Source of the DNA: a virus
DNA length: 61,200 nt
Strand: one strand, 5' to 3'
Virus record (IMG/VR): IMGVR_UViG_3300023184_009672
Location: 1-61,200 of that record
The translations under genes and the position numbers were made by a program. Positions 1 through 7,898 of this stretch are shown piece after piece (position 1 is the first letter of the stretch; every line of letters begins with the position of its first letter). Below the pieces are notes generated by a model that was not told the origin of the DNA, did not search any database, and saw nothing but the letters and a program-made list of their open reading frames with translations.

Positions 1-618
1 ATGAAACCGCTAGAAATAATCAATACAAATTTAACGATAATTAATGGTTCTATTGGTGGTAAGAATGGTAACACAGCATCTCTTATAAAGAAGATCAAAA
101 GAAAAATATTTAAAATAGATCCAAATATAAAAATAAAAATACTTCATCTTCATTCTAATTTTGATTGGCCAAAAGTTAGAAATGTCATAAAAGATAGTAA
201 TGCTTTAATTTTTTGTACTGGAACTTATTGGGATAGCTGGGGAAGTCCAATGCAACAACTTTTTGAAAAAATGACAGAGATAGAAGGCAAACAGCATCTC
301 CTTGGTAAGCCAGCAGGAGTTATTGTGACAATGCATTCTGTAGGAGGAAAAGAGGTTGCCTCAAGGATGCAAGGAGTTCTGTGCTCAATGGGTTGTGTGT
401 TGCCACCATTTTCAGCTTTTGCTTATAGTTATTCGGATCATATCGCTCATCAGTCTAGATTTTTAGGAAAGAAATTGCTAGATGATGTTTGGCATATTGA
501 AGATCTGTCCGCATTTTTATTTAATATAATAACTTATTCAAAAGGCGAAAAGAATTGGAAGGTTTGGGATTATTTAGACACAAACGCTTATAATCCCACT
601 TCCGTTTGGTTAAAATAA
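1..618 (+). CDS. NAD(P)H-dependent FMN reductase-like flavodoxin-fold protein
   Basis: 205 aa. The N-terminal NGS..GKNGNTASLI stretch (about residues 15-29) looks like the phosphate-binding loop of the NADPH-dependent FMN reductase/flavodoxin superfamily. It is followed by a CTGTYWDSWGSPMQ loop (about 72-85) and a GKPAGVIVTMHSVGG strand typical of these folds. Such enzymes reduce flavins or quinones in the cytoplasm; the role in a phage is unclear, perhaps redox supply. The ATG is the first base of the window, so a longer N-terminus cannot be excluded. Confidence 0.7.
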   Translation: MKPLEIINTNLTIINGSIGGKNGNTASLIKKIKRKIFKIDPNIKIKILHLHSNFDWPKVRNVIKDSNALIFCTGTYWDSWGSPMQQLFEKMTEIEGKQHLLGKPAGVIVTMHSVGGKEVASRMQGVLCSMGCVLPPFSAFAYSYSDHIAHQSRFLGKKLLDDVWHIEDLSAFLFNIITYSKGEKNWKVWDYLDTNAYNPTSVWLK

Positions 619-636
619 TTTTGGCTAAAATCATTT

Positions 637-723
637 GGAACGATGGCTGAGTGGTCTAAAGCAGAAGTTTACTAAACTTCCGATGGTTAACTCCATCCGT
701 GGGTTCAAATCCTACTCGTTCCG
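637..723 (+). tRNA. tRNA-Ser (anticodon ACT)
   Basis: Full class II cloverleaf. Acceptor 637-643/716-722 (7 perfect pairs), D stem 646-648/660-662, anticodon stem 664-668/676-680 with loop TTACTAA, long variable arm with GATGG/CCATC (682-697), T arm 699-715, discriminator G723. The body is a normal serine tRNA. The anticodon is ACT (671-673) where GCT is usual. CCA is not encoded. Confidence 0.9.
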
Positions 724-731
724 AGAATATC

Positions 732-760
732 ATATTTGCTAACAGAAAAATGCCAAATAT
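732..760 (+). repeat. TATTTG...CAAATA hairpin repeat, copy 1
   Basis: About 28 bases bounded by TATTTGC and GCCAAATA, which can pair as a short hairpin. Three more copies lie at 1141-1167, 1176-1202 and 1211-1237. This one sits between the tRNA and the promoter of the next gene. Confidence 0.6.
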
Positions 761-774
761 ATAAGAAAATTTTT

Positions 775-803
775 TTGATAAACGCATATGTCATATATAT
801 AAT
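775..803 (+). promoter_or_regulatory. sigma-70-like promoter of the 811 gene
   Basis: -35 TTGATA (775-780), 17-bp spacer, -10 TATAAT (798-803), seven bases before the ATG at 811. Confidence 0.65.
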
Positions 804-810
804 ACATAAT

Positions 811-1107
811 ATGAAAAACATCAAAAACACAATATTAAGTCTCCTTCTAATCTCCGCTTCTTTTGCTTTCGCCGACTCTGGCGTATCTGATCAATCCACA
901 CCAGTAGCAGATGGCTTTTTAGCCGCAGGAGATGTTGCTCTTGTTCGTCCAGTTTCAACCGCAGTAACCATTGGAGCTTTTGGTATTTTTGTTGTTATTG
1001 CTCCATTTACCGAAATGGCAGGATGCACAGAGGAAACATACGAAGGTTTAGTTGAAAGCGTTGGAAAGTTTTCTTTTGATCGTGATCTTGGCGATTTCAA
1101 AAAGTAA
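811..1107 (+). CDS. small secreted or membrane protein
   Basis: 98 aa, no recognised family. The N-terminus is a signal peptide (KN, then ILSLLLISASFAFA, cleavage likely before DSG). A second hydrophobic stretch (AVTIGAFGIFVVIAPF) could span the membrane. The ATG at 811 is chosen over an upstream in-frame codon because a promoter ends seven bases before it and the signal peptide then begins correctly. Confidence 0.6.
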   Translation: MKNIKNTILSLLLISASFAFADSGVSDQSTPVADGFLAAGDVALVRPVSTAVTIGAFGIFVVIAPFTEMAGCTEETYEGLVESVGKFSFDRDLGDFKK

Positions 1108-1140
1108 TATTTACTAACGATATTCTTGCAAATATATCTC

Positions 1141-1237
1141 TATTTGCGAATCAAATTATGCCAAATAATAAACCCTATTTGCTAACAGAAAAATGCCAAA
1201 TAAAAGGTCGTATTTATGAACGAAAAAATGCCAAATA
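1141..1237 (+). repeat. TATTTG...CAAATA hairpin repeat, copies 2-4
   Basis: Three imperfect copies (1141-1167, 1176-1202, 1211-1237) of the repeat first seen at 732-760. All end in ATGCCAAATA. Copy 4 has TATTTATG instead of TATTTGC and supplies the start codon of the next small gene. Confidence 0.6.
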
Positions 1238-1392
1238 AGGGAGCTGGAAAAGGAAGCAAACCAAGAAATTGTTTCTCTGATAGTTTTAAAAATAACTACG
1301 ATAGCATAGATTGGAAAATTAAAAAAGATAAAGTGCTGATTAAAAAGGAATTAAAAAACAAAGATGGTTCAGTTAGATATATTTACGAATAA
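1216..1392 (+). CDS. hypothetical 58-aa basic protein
   Basis: 58 aa, lysine-rich, no recognised family (starts MNEKMPNKGAGKG). The start codon lies inside the fourth copy of the hairpin repeat, so the repeat may influence its translation. It stops 11 bases before the -35 of the next promoter. Confidence 0.5.
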   Translation: MNEKMPNKGAGKGSKPRNCFSDSFKNNYDSIDWKIKKDKVLIKKELKNKDGSVRYIYE

Positions 1393-1403
1393 TATATAGA
1401 CCC

Positions 1404-1432
1404 TTGACAGAGTTAGCAAAGAGTAGTATTCT
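1404..1432 (+). promoter_or_regulatory. leaderless promoter of the UV endonuclease gene
   Basis: -35 TTGACA (1404-1409), 17-bp spacer, -10 TATTCT (1427-1432), six bases to the ATG at 1439. Confidence 0.7.
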
Positions 1433-1438
1433 TATAGT

Positions 1439-2338
1439 ATGAGAAAAGGAGTATGTTGTATCGTTTCAAGTTTAGCTGAACAAGATGAGCCTATCAAGTT
1501 CAATACTATGACTTATTCTAGATTCTCTACTATGGATAGAAAAGAAGCTCTTTCTACTCTATCTTCTAGAATATTAAATAATATGACTACCACATATCAA
1601 TACATAAAGTATTGTGCTGACCATAATCATACTTACAGAATCTCCTCTGATTTATTTCCTCTTATTACTTATGATAAAGCTAATGTATCATTACAAGATT
1701 TACCAGATTATAATAAAATATTAGTATCATTTGATAGTATCAAGAACCTTATTCAATCTAAAAATGTTAGAGTATCTTGTCATCCTAGCGAATTTAATGT
1801 TCTTGCTAGTGATAATGAAAATGCAATCACCAAAACAATCAAAGAATTAAATCATTATGGTTGGTTTATGACTCAGATTGGTTGTCCTCTTAATTACGAT
1901 TCTCCTATGAATATGCACATACATAATTCCAAGGGGAATTTAAATGATATAGTTAAAAAGTTTATGAGTAATTTCAATAAGCTAACTGATGATGTAAGGT
2001 CTAGATTGGTTATAGAAAATGATGATAAAGATACTTGCTGGTCAGTTAAGAAGCTAATGAGGCATTTCCACTCGATTTCTAATATTCCTATTACCTTTGA
2101 TTATCTTCATCATAAATGTCATCCAGATAGCTTAACAGAAGAAGAAGCATTTCATCTCTCACGAATTACTTGGGGCAATCATACTCCACTATTTCATTAC
2201 TCTGAGAGTATAGATGGTCATAAGAATCCACGAAAACACGCAGACTACGCAAAGTTCTTGCCAAATACTTATGGTTATGATAATATAGATGTTGAATTTG
2301 AATTAAAAATGAAAGAAAAATCATTTGCAAATTTATGA
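1439..2338 (+). CDS. uvsE: UV-damage endonuclease (UvdE/UvsE family)
   Basis: 299 aa, the usual length of bacterial UvsE. These TIM-barrel enzymes nick DNA 5' of UV photoproducts using metal ions. Recognisable segments are the YRISSDLFPLITYD strand, VSCHPSEFNVLAS, the HIHNSKGN loop, VIENDDKDTCWS and FDYLHHKCHP. The His/Glu/Asp residues in these loops match the metal-binding set. It is the first gene of an operon reading into the next two by ATGA overlap. Probably a DNA-repair function carried by the phage. Confidence 0.9.
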   Translation: MRKGVCCIVSSLAEQDEPIKFNTMTYSRFSTMDRKEALSTLSSRILNNMTTTYQYIKYCADHNHTYRISSDLFPLITYDKANVSLQDLPDYNKILVSFDSIKNLIQSKNVRVSCHPSEFNVLASDNENAITKTIKELNHYGWFMTQIGCPLNYDSPMNMHIHNSKGNLNDIVKKFMSNFNKLTDDVRSRLVIENDDKDTCWSVKKLMRHFHSISNIPITFDYLHHKCHPDSLTEEEAFHLSRITWGNHTPLFHYSESIDGHKNPRKHADYAKFLPNTYGYDNIDVEFELKMKEKSFANL

Positions 2339-2667
2339 AAATTTCTAAAAAAATCATTAATAAAATCAATAAAAGAATAACAACAGATTTAAAGAAAGAC
2401 CCATTTTTTGCCTTCTGCGAGAAAGAAAATCTTAATAAATACCAAGAAGAATTTGAAAAAAGAGTGTGCAAAGAGATAGAATATATAAAACAATCCAGAA
2501 TAGGAAAAATAATAAATATTAACAATGTTAAATTAAATTCTTATATGGATGAAGTCAACCCGAATATCAAAGATAACTGGACTAGAAAATTCATAGCTAC
2601 TAAAAAAATATTAAAGGATAAAAAAAATGTTAATAAATTTAACCAAACAAGAAGTTACTTTCGCTAA
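2335..2667 (+). CDS. hypothetical protein
   Basis: 110 aa, very lysine-rich, no recognised family. The start overlaps the stop of the UV endonuclease (ATGA), indicating translational coupling. Its 3' end overlaps the next gene by 41 bases. Confidence 0.6.
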   Translation: MKISKKIINKINKRITTDLKKDPFFAFCEKENLNKYQEEFEKRVCKEIEYIKQSRIGKIININNVKLNSYMDEVNPNIKDNWTRKFIATKKILKDKKNVNKFNQTRSYFR

Positions 2668-3130
2668 AAAATTAGCCAAAAAAAGACACGATGCCAAACA
2701 CATTTCTATTAGAAATAGAGGTGTATTGATGGAAAATAACTTAGCTAACGGAGGCTCACAATATGATTTTCATACAATAGGATTAATAGGAGAATTAGCT
2801 TATTCAAAATTTAGTGGAGAAAGTATTGATGAGAATATTTATTCTAAAAATCCAGACCCTAAAGGCCAAGATTTTGAAAATTTAGAAATTAAAACTATAA
2901 CATATTTTGGTAGCGGAGAACCAGAATTAAAAATAACTCAAAAAGAATACGCAACAAAAACTCCTAAATTATATGTTTTAGCCAGAACGAACAAAAATAA
3001 ACTTGACGCAGTAGAGCTTTTAGGAAGAATATCAAGAGAAAATTTTGATAAATTAAAAGTAGCTAAAAAGTATGGTAGGTTTCATCCCTCTAATTGGATA
3101 GTACCATTGAGTTTAATGGAAAAATTATGA
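2627..3130 (+). CDS. PD-(D/E)XK-like nuclease
   Basis: 167 aa. The order of conserved residues fits a small restriction-endonuclease-fold protein: GLIGELA (E56), then DFENLEIKT (D82, E87, K89), followed by a KITQKEY helix. Phages carry many such proteins, usually for DNA processing or degradation. Part of the UV-endonuclease operon; no substrate can be inferred. Confidence 0.6.
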   Translation: MLINLTKQEVTFAKKLAKKRHDAKHISIRNRGVLMENNLANGGSQYDFHTIGLIGELAYSKFSGESIDENIYSKNPDPKGQDFENLEIKTITYFGSGEPELKITQKEYATKTPKLYVLARTNKNKLDAVELLGRISRENFDKLKVAKKYGRFHPSNWIVPLSLMEKL

Positions 3131-3216
3131 CACATAAAGCATATGAATTATTTGTGGTTATTTTAGGCGTGATAGCTAATATCGTTCTTATTATAAATGC
3201 ACTTCATCATTGGTAA
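3127..3216 (+). CDS. 29-aa single-span membrane peptide
   Basis: Starts on the ATGA that ends the nuclease gene. Almost entirely one hydrophobic helix (FVVILGVIANIVLIINAL). Function unknown; one of several such peptides in the window. Confidence 0.5.
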   Translation: MTHKAYELFVVILGVIANIVLIINALHHW

Positions 3217-3219
3217 TAC

Positions 3220-3247
3220 TTGACAAATTTTAAATAAAGAGTAGTAT
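3220..3247 (+). promoter_or_regulatory. leaderless promoter of the 3254 operon
   Basis: -35 TTGACA (3220-3225), 16-bp spacer, -10 TAGTAT (3242-3247), six bases to the ATG at 3254. Confidence 0.7.
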
Positions 3248-3253
3248 AAGTAT

Positions 3254-3898
3254 ATGGGAATGTTTAATTATATCAAAGTAGAACAAGAGCTTCCTCTTAA
3301 TGAGGAACTAAAAGCTCTTAATAATGATTGGCGAAAAGAGCCATTTCAAACAAAAGAACTAGGCGAAAATTTGATGGATACTTACATTATAAGAGACAAT
3401 AATCTTTATAAGGTTGAATCTCACGGACATTGGGAAGATAATCCAGATTATGTAGAAGGCAAAGGATATAGAGAATTTTTTAATAAAAACAAATGGGTAA
3501 AAGACCGAGAAGAAGAGGTGTTTTGCTCTAGTACCACCGCTTCGTTTGAGTTTGGAACTTACATTTTAGGTAAAACAGAGAATGATAATGATATTTTCCC
3601 AGATTGGAAAGCTGTGGTAGTAAAGGGTGCGGTTACGGAATTGACTTTAGTAGAAGATTATTTCAAACAATCAAGCAAAGATAGAATAGAGTTAGATAAA
3701 AAATTTCAAAAGCAGATCGAAACACACCAAAGCAAAATGAAGTGTCCAGTTTATAGTTTTTACTTTAATTATTATGTTAAGCCTATTGAGTCTTTGGGTA
3801 GGAAAATCTCTTATAATTTAAATAAACCTATTAAGGTTTTGAATTGGTTACAATGGAAAGGGATTTCCAAAGCTGTAAATCTATTAACACCAAGATGA
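3254..3898 (+). CDS. conserved phage protein of unknown function
   Basis: 214 aa starting MGMFNYIKVEQELPL, an N-terminus I associate with a family of uncharacterised phage proteins beginning MGMFDYV. The middle is acidic and aromatic-rich with no catalytic motif visible. Leaderless start; overlaps the next gene by ATGA. Confidence 0.6.
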   Translation: MGMFNYIKVEQELPLNEELKALNNDWRKEPFQTKELGENLMDTYIIRDNNLYKVESHGHWEDNPDYVEGKGYREFFNKNKWVKDREEEVFCSSTTASFEFGTYILGKTENDNDIFPDWKAVVVKGAVTELTLVEDYFKQSSKDRIELDKKFQKQIETHQSKMKCPVYSFYFNYYVKPIESLGRKISYNLNKPIKVLNWLQWKGISKAVNLLTPR

Positions 3899-4080
3899 AA
3901 TACAATATACCAGTTCAAAAACATAAAGACGGATATCTTTATATAGAGTTTCCAAAAAAACTAATGAAAAAGATGGGCTGGGAAACTGGTGATACGATAG
4001 ATTGGCACGATAACAAAGATGGAACTTTTTCTTTGCTTAAAGTTGTAAGTCCTTCTAAATCAAAAAAAAACAAAGTTTGA
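3895..4080 (+). CDS. AbrB/SpoVT-like DNA-binding protein
   Basis: 61 aa. The KKLMKKMGWETGDTIDW segment followed by DNKDGTFSLLKV is the swapped-hinge beta-barrel pattern of AbrB/MazE-type proteins, which bind DNA as dimers. ATG 3895 overlaps the previous stop and is preferred over a longer version. Likely a small regulator; the partner is not visible. Confidence 0.65.
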   Translation: MKYNIPVQKHKDGYLYIEFPKKLMKKMGWETGDTIDWHDNKDGTFSLLKVVSPSKSKKNKV

Positions 4081-4105
4081 CCATTTGGTTAGTCCAGTAT
4101 ATACT
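4077..4105 (+). promoter_or_regulatory. leaderless promoter of the ligase gene
   Basis: -35 TTGACC (4077-4082) overlaps the TGA stop of the AbrB-like gene. 17-bp spacer, -10 TATACT (4100-4105), six bases to the ATG at 4112. Confidence 0.7.
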
Positions 4106-4111
4106 GAGACT

Positions 4112-5224
4112 ATGAAGTTAGATACAATTTATAAAAAGACAAAGACTGGCAAAGTTCAAGAATGGACTATTGAAGTCAAAGGTAGTCAATATCGCACAAT
4201 CTCTGGTCAAACCGATGGAGAAAAGATCACGAATAATTGGAGCGATTGCGAAATCAAAAATGCTGGCAAAGCAAACGCCACAACTCCAGAAGAACAATGT
4301 TTAAAAGAAGCAGAAGCTAAACGCAAGAAGAAGTTGGAATCGGGCTACTTTGAATCTATCAAGGATATTAATAAGGTTCAATACTTCGAGCCAATGCTCG
4401 CACAAAAGTACGAAGATCACGAAATCAACTATCCAGTTTATAGTCAACCCAAACTTGATGGTATTCGTTGCATCGTAACCAAAGAAGGAATGTTCACCAG
4501 AAACGGCAAGAAGGTTATTTCTGCTCCTCATATTCGTGAGCATCTAGATTTATTCTTTAAAGATTATCCTAATGCTATTCTTGATGGTGAATTATATTGT
4601 GATAAGTTTGCTAATGATTTTAATAAGATTTGTAGTTTGGTTAAAAGAACAAAACCAGACGATAAAGAATTAGAAGAGAGTGCAGATAGTATTCAGTATT
4701 GGGTTTATGATGCTCCTAGAATTGGTTTATTAAATGAGAAAGATTTATTCTATGAGAGATATGAACTTGTTTCTAATGCTCTTACTAAAAGAAAATACAA
4801 TAGTATTGTTGTTGTGACTACTTTAAAAATAAGCAAAGAAGAAGAACTAACTCAAGCCTATGAAATGTATATGGAACAAGGCTACGAAGGTCAAATGGTA
4901 AGACTCAATAGACCTTATGAAAATAAGCGTAGCAAGTTTCTTCTCAAGCGAAAAGAGTTTATGGATGCTGAATTTATTATCAAAGGAATCCAAGAAGGCG
5001 AAGGTAATCGTAAGGGAACTGCTGGATATATGGAGTTTGTGAACGCTCAAGGAAAATACTTTAAGAGCAATATCAAAGGTGATTTTGGTTATCTTAAAGA
5101 AGTCTATAAAGAAAGAAATACTTTAGTAGGCAAAACAGCAACAATTAAGTTTTTTAATTATACCCCAGATCAAGTGCCAAGATTTCCTTATGTTATAAAT
5201 ATTGATAGAGAGAAGTACGAGTAA
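4112..5224 (+). CDS. ATP-dependent DNA ligase
   Basis: 370 aa. Ligase motif I is QPKLDGIR with the adenylated lysine at K114. Motif III is DGELY, motif IV EGQMVRL and motif V FLLKRKEF, followed by an OB-fold region. The first ~55 residues (EWTIEVKGSQYRTISGQTDG) look like a WGR-type domain. It seals nicks in duplex DNA using ATP. The start at 4112 rather than 27 bases upstream is fixed by the leaderless promoter. It reads directly into the macro-domain gene. Confidence 0.9.
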   Translation: MKLDTIYKKTKTGKVQEWTIEVKGSQYRTISGQTDGEKITNNWSDCEIKNAGKANATTPEEQCLKEAEAKRKKKLESGYFESIKDINKVQYFEPMLAQKYEDHEINYPVYSQPKLDGIRCIVTKEGMFTRNGKKVISAPHIREHLDLFFKDYPNAILDGELYCDKFANDFNKICSLVKRTKPDDKELEESADSIQYWVYDAPRIGLLNEKDLFYERYELVSNALTKRKYNSIVVVTTLKISKEEELTQAYEMYMEQGYEGQMVRLNRPYENKRSKFLLKRKEFMDAEFIIKGIQEGEGNRKGTAGYMEFVNAQGKYFKSNIKGDFGYLKEVYKERNTLVGKTATIKFFNYTPDQVPRFPYVINIDREKYE

Positions 5225-5226
5225 AA

Positions 5227-5616
5227 ATGAAATACACACCAGAAAATATTCAATCTCTTGCTGATTGCCAAGTATTTGTATTTGGCTCAAATCTATTTGG
5301 TATTCACGCTGGAGGCACAGCTAAACTAGCATTAGATAAATTTGGTGCAAAATGGGGTCAAGGAGTTGGACTTCAAGGAAAGAGTTATGCTATTCCCACT
5401 AAAGATGTTAACTTCAATGCTTTGCCATTAAGATATATTAAATTTTATGTGAATGAACTTCTAGATGTAGCAAAGACTTATCCTCTAAGAGATTTCTTAG
5501 TAACCAAGATTGGTTGCGGTTTAGCTGGATATACTATTAAAGATATTGCTCCTATGTTTATTTCTTATCCTTCAAATGTTGTTGTGCCTCAAGAGTTTGC
5601 AGAATTTAACGCTTGA
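5227..5616 (+). CDS. macro-domain-like protein
   Basis: 129 aa. The VFVFGSNLFGIHAGGTAKLA loop and the KWGQGVGLQGKSYAIPTKD strand are characteristic of a phage/bacterial branch of macro domains that bind or hydrolyse ADP-ribose derivatives. VTKIGCGLAGY forms the second binding loop. Starts two bases after the ligase stop, so co-transcribed; ligase and ADP-ribose handling may be linked, but that is inference. Confidence 0.75.
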   Translation: MKYTPENIQSLADCQVFVFGSNLFGIHAGGTAKLALDKFGAKWGQGVGLQGKSYAIPTKDVNFNALPLRYIKFYVNELLDVAKTYPLRDFLVTKIGCGLAGYTIKDIAPMFISYPSNVVVPQEFAEFNA

Positions 5617-5642
5617 CAAAGAAAATATTTTATAAAATCTGT

Positions 5643-5671
5643 TTGACTCTAAATTAAAATTCATTTATATT
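5643..5671 (+). promoter_or_regulatory. leaderless promoter of rIIA
   Basis: -35 TTGACT (5643-5648), 17-bp spacer, -10 TATATT (5666-5671), six bases to the ATG at 5678. Confidence 0.75.
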
Positions 5672-5677
5672 AAGAAT

Positions 5678-7876
5678 ATGAAATTACTAGAAAAACCAAT
5701 CAATGTAGTCGAGTCAGAAAAGTTTGAGTCCGTAAGTTTCGGAATCAAACAAAGTGGCTTGCCTTATATCTTTAACATCCTTCGTAACCAGTTGTACTCC
5801 AACAAGCCTCTCGCAGTTTTGCGTGAAGTTTCTTGTAATGCACAAGACGCTAATATCGAAGCAAAAAGCAAGCGTCCTTTTGAAGTTAAACTTCCCACAA
5901 AGCTAGACCCTACTTTAACTATCAGAGATTTTGGTAATGGTCTTTCTTCTGATGACATTAAGAATCTTTATTGTTTCTATGGTGAATCCACAAAACGAGA
6001 AAGTAATTCTGCTATTGGATATTATGGCATTGGAAAGTTCGCACCATTCAGTTATGGTGACAACTTCGTTCTAGTTTCTTACCACAAAGGATTCAAGACA
6101 ACCTATAATGCTTTTATTGATGAAACAAAAATCGGTAAGATCGTAAAGCTCAAAGAAGAAAAATCTTCTGAGCCTTCTGGCGTATTAATTTCTGTTCCAA
6201 TCAAAGAAGAAGATACAGAAACATTCTTGTCTACTGCTCAAGAATTGTTTAAATACTTTAAGAACAAACCGCTTATCAAAGGTGCAAGAAAAGAAGATTT
6301 ATCAGAAGTCTATGATCGCACACCAGTATTCAAGGGTAATGGTTGGGCATATTATAAAAATTCTGATTATAGCAAAGAGTCTATCGCTATTATGGGAGTT
6401 GGTTATCCTATTGAGACTAGCGATGTGCAATTTAAAGAAGATTGTGATGAGCAAAATATTTGTGGACAAGGATTTGAAGTTGAGTTTGATCTTGGTGAAC
6501 TAGATATTACTGCAAGCAGAGAGAATCTAGAATATACAGAAAAGACTAAGAAAGCTATTAGAGATAAGTTTCGCAAGATTAAGAAAGAGATGGCAGAGTC
6601 TATCTCCCAACAATTTAAAGATTCTACTAGCATCTATGACGCTAAATCTCTTTACAATGAAGTGTTTGGTACTTATGGTAGCTTAGGGTACATTGTTCGT
6701 AATTCTTTAAGCAACAAAGTGACTTGGGATGGTAAAACTATTAATGATAATGTGATTAGTTTTAATGATAAGATTGCGAAGATGATCGAGAATGGTAAAT
6801 TAGTTTCTAAGTTTTACCAAAAATCTCGCAGAAGCACAAAGCTAAATTCTGAAAGTGAAGATAAAAGGATTCTTTGCGAAAAGACTCACAAGATTTTAGT
6901 TAATGATACTGGTTCACCTATGGGAGTAACTCATCGTCTTGCTACTCTTTGGAATGAATTAGGAGATAAAATTGATGGTTCATATGTATTTACATTCGCA
7001 GATAAAGCCACAAAAGATTCTTTTGACAAAGAGCTTGGACTGATTGAATCAAATTATTTAAATCTTTCTGCTTACGAGAAGATTACTATTCAGAAAATTA
7101 ACTCTGGTACTAGCGTTGTAACCAGTAAGAACCCAAAACATTCTTCTCAAATTTTTAAGTTTAATTCTAAAAATGCTAATAATTACGGAACAAAATCTTC
7201 TAATTGGGAAACTATGACTATGGATTTTGCTAATGATACTGCTATCTATGTAGAGATTAGTAACTTCCAAGCTCAAGGCAAAACTCACGAATTTAGAAAT
7301 GGAACTCTGAAAGAGATTCTTGAGAAGTACGAAGGACTTACTGGCGAGAAACTCCCAGATATTTATGGAATCAAATCTAAAACTTTTGAATCCAAGAAAA
7401 AGATTATTACTAAAAATAAAAATCTAACAAGCCTTTGGAAACATCTCGAAGATGGAATCCGCAAGGAGTATTCTAAACTATCACAGCAAATTACGGACAA
7501 GACCCATTGGAATAAGCACACTAAAGAAGATAATAACTTTGCTGATGTTGTTCAAGAGACGCACAAGAAAAGTTTGCACGAACTTATTGAAAATCAAAAT
7601 TCAGAGTTTGCCCAATATTTAAGTGCGATTATGTTCTATGCAAAATCGAACTTCAAGAAGGTTGGCGAAGCTCTTGACTTTTTAAAATTGGCTGAAATCG
7701 AAATTAAATTCGATCAAGTCAATCCAAGTTATGATTTGGATGCTCTTTTGAAGAGTGTCCGAAACAAATATGAAGTGCTAGATGTATTTGTCCCTCATAC
7801 TTATGGGTGGCATTATAATAGCAAACCAGAAATGACAAAGATTTTAAATTACATAAATCTTGTTGACAAAAACTAA
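5678..7876 (+). CDS. rIIA: rIIA-like protein, GHKL ATPase fold
   Basis: 732 aa, close to the T4 rIIA length. The N-terminal 200 residues carry the GHKL/HSP90-type nucleotide pocket: REVSCNAQDAN (E50, N54, D58), RDFGNGLS (83-90) and GYYGIGKFAPFSY. The rest is unassigned. In T4, rIIA and rIIB protect against superinfection and host exclusion at the membrane; the same pair order is present here. Leaderless start. Confidence 0.85.
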   Translation: MKLLEKPINVVESEKFESVSFGIKQSGLPYIFNILRNQLYSNKPLAVLREVSCNAQDANIEAKSKRPFEVKLPTKLDPTLTIRDFGNGLSSDDIKNLYCFYGESTKRESNSAIGYYGIGKFAPFSYGDNFVLVSYHKGFKTTYNAFIDETKIGKIVKLKEEKSSEPSGVLISVPIKEEDTETFLSTAQELFKYFKNKPLIKGARKEDLSEVYDRTPVFKGNGWAYYKNSDYSKESIAIMGVGYPIETSDVQFKEDCDEQNICGQGFEVEFDLGELDITASRENLEYTEKTKKAIRDKFRKIKKEMAESISQQFKDSTSIYDAKSLYNEVFGTYGSLGYIVRNSLSNKVTWDGKTINDNVISFNDKIAKMIENGKLVSKFYQKSRRSTKLNSESEDKRILCEKTHKILVNDTGSPMGVTHRLATLWNELGDKIDGSYVFTFADKATKDSFDKELGLIESNYLNLSAYEKITIQKINSGTSVVTSKNPKHSSQIFKFNSKNANNYGTKSSNWETMTMDFANDTAIYVEISNFQAQGKTHEFRNGTLKEILEKYEGLTGEKLPDIYGIKSKTFESKKKIITKNKNLTSLWKHLEDGIRKEYSKLSQQITDKTHWNKHTKEDNNFADVVQETHKKSLHELIENQNSEFAQYLSAIMFYAKSNFKKVGEALDFLKLAEIEIKFDQVNPSYDLDALLKSVRNKYEVLDVFVPHTYGWHYNSKPEMTKILNYINLVDKN

Positions 7877-7891
7877 AAAGGAGTATAAATT
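7863..7891 (+). promoter_or_regulatory. promoter of rIIB inside the end of rIIA
   Basis: -35 TTGACA (7863-7868) lies in the last codons of rIIA. 17-bp spacer, -10 TAAATT (7886-7891), seven bases to the ATG at 7899. Confidence 0.65.
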
Positions 7892-7898
7892 AGAAGAA

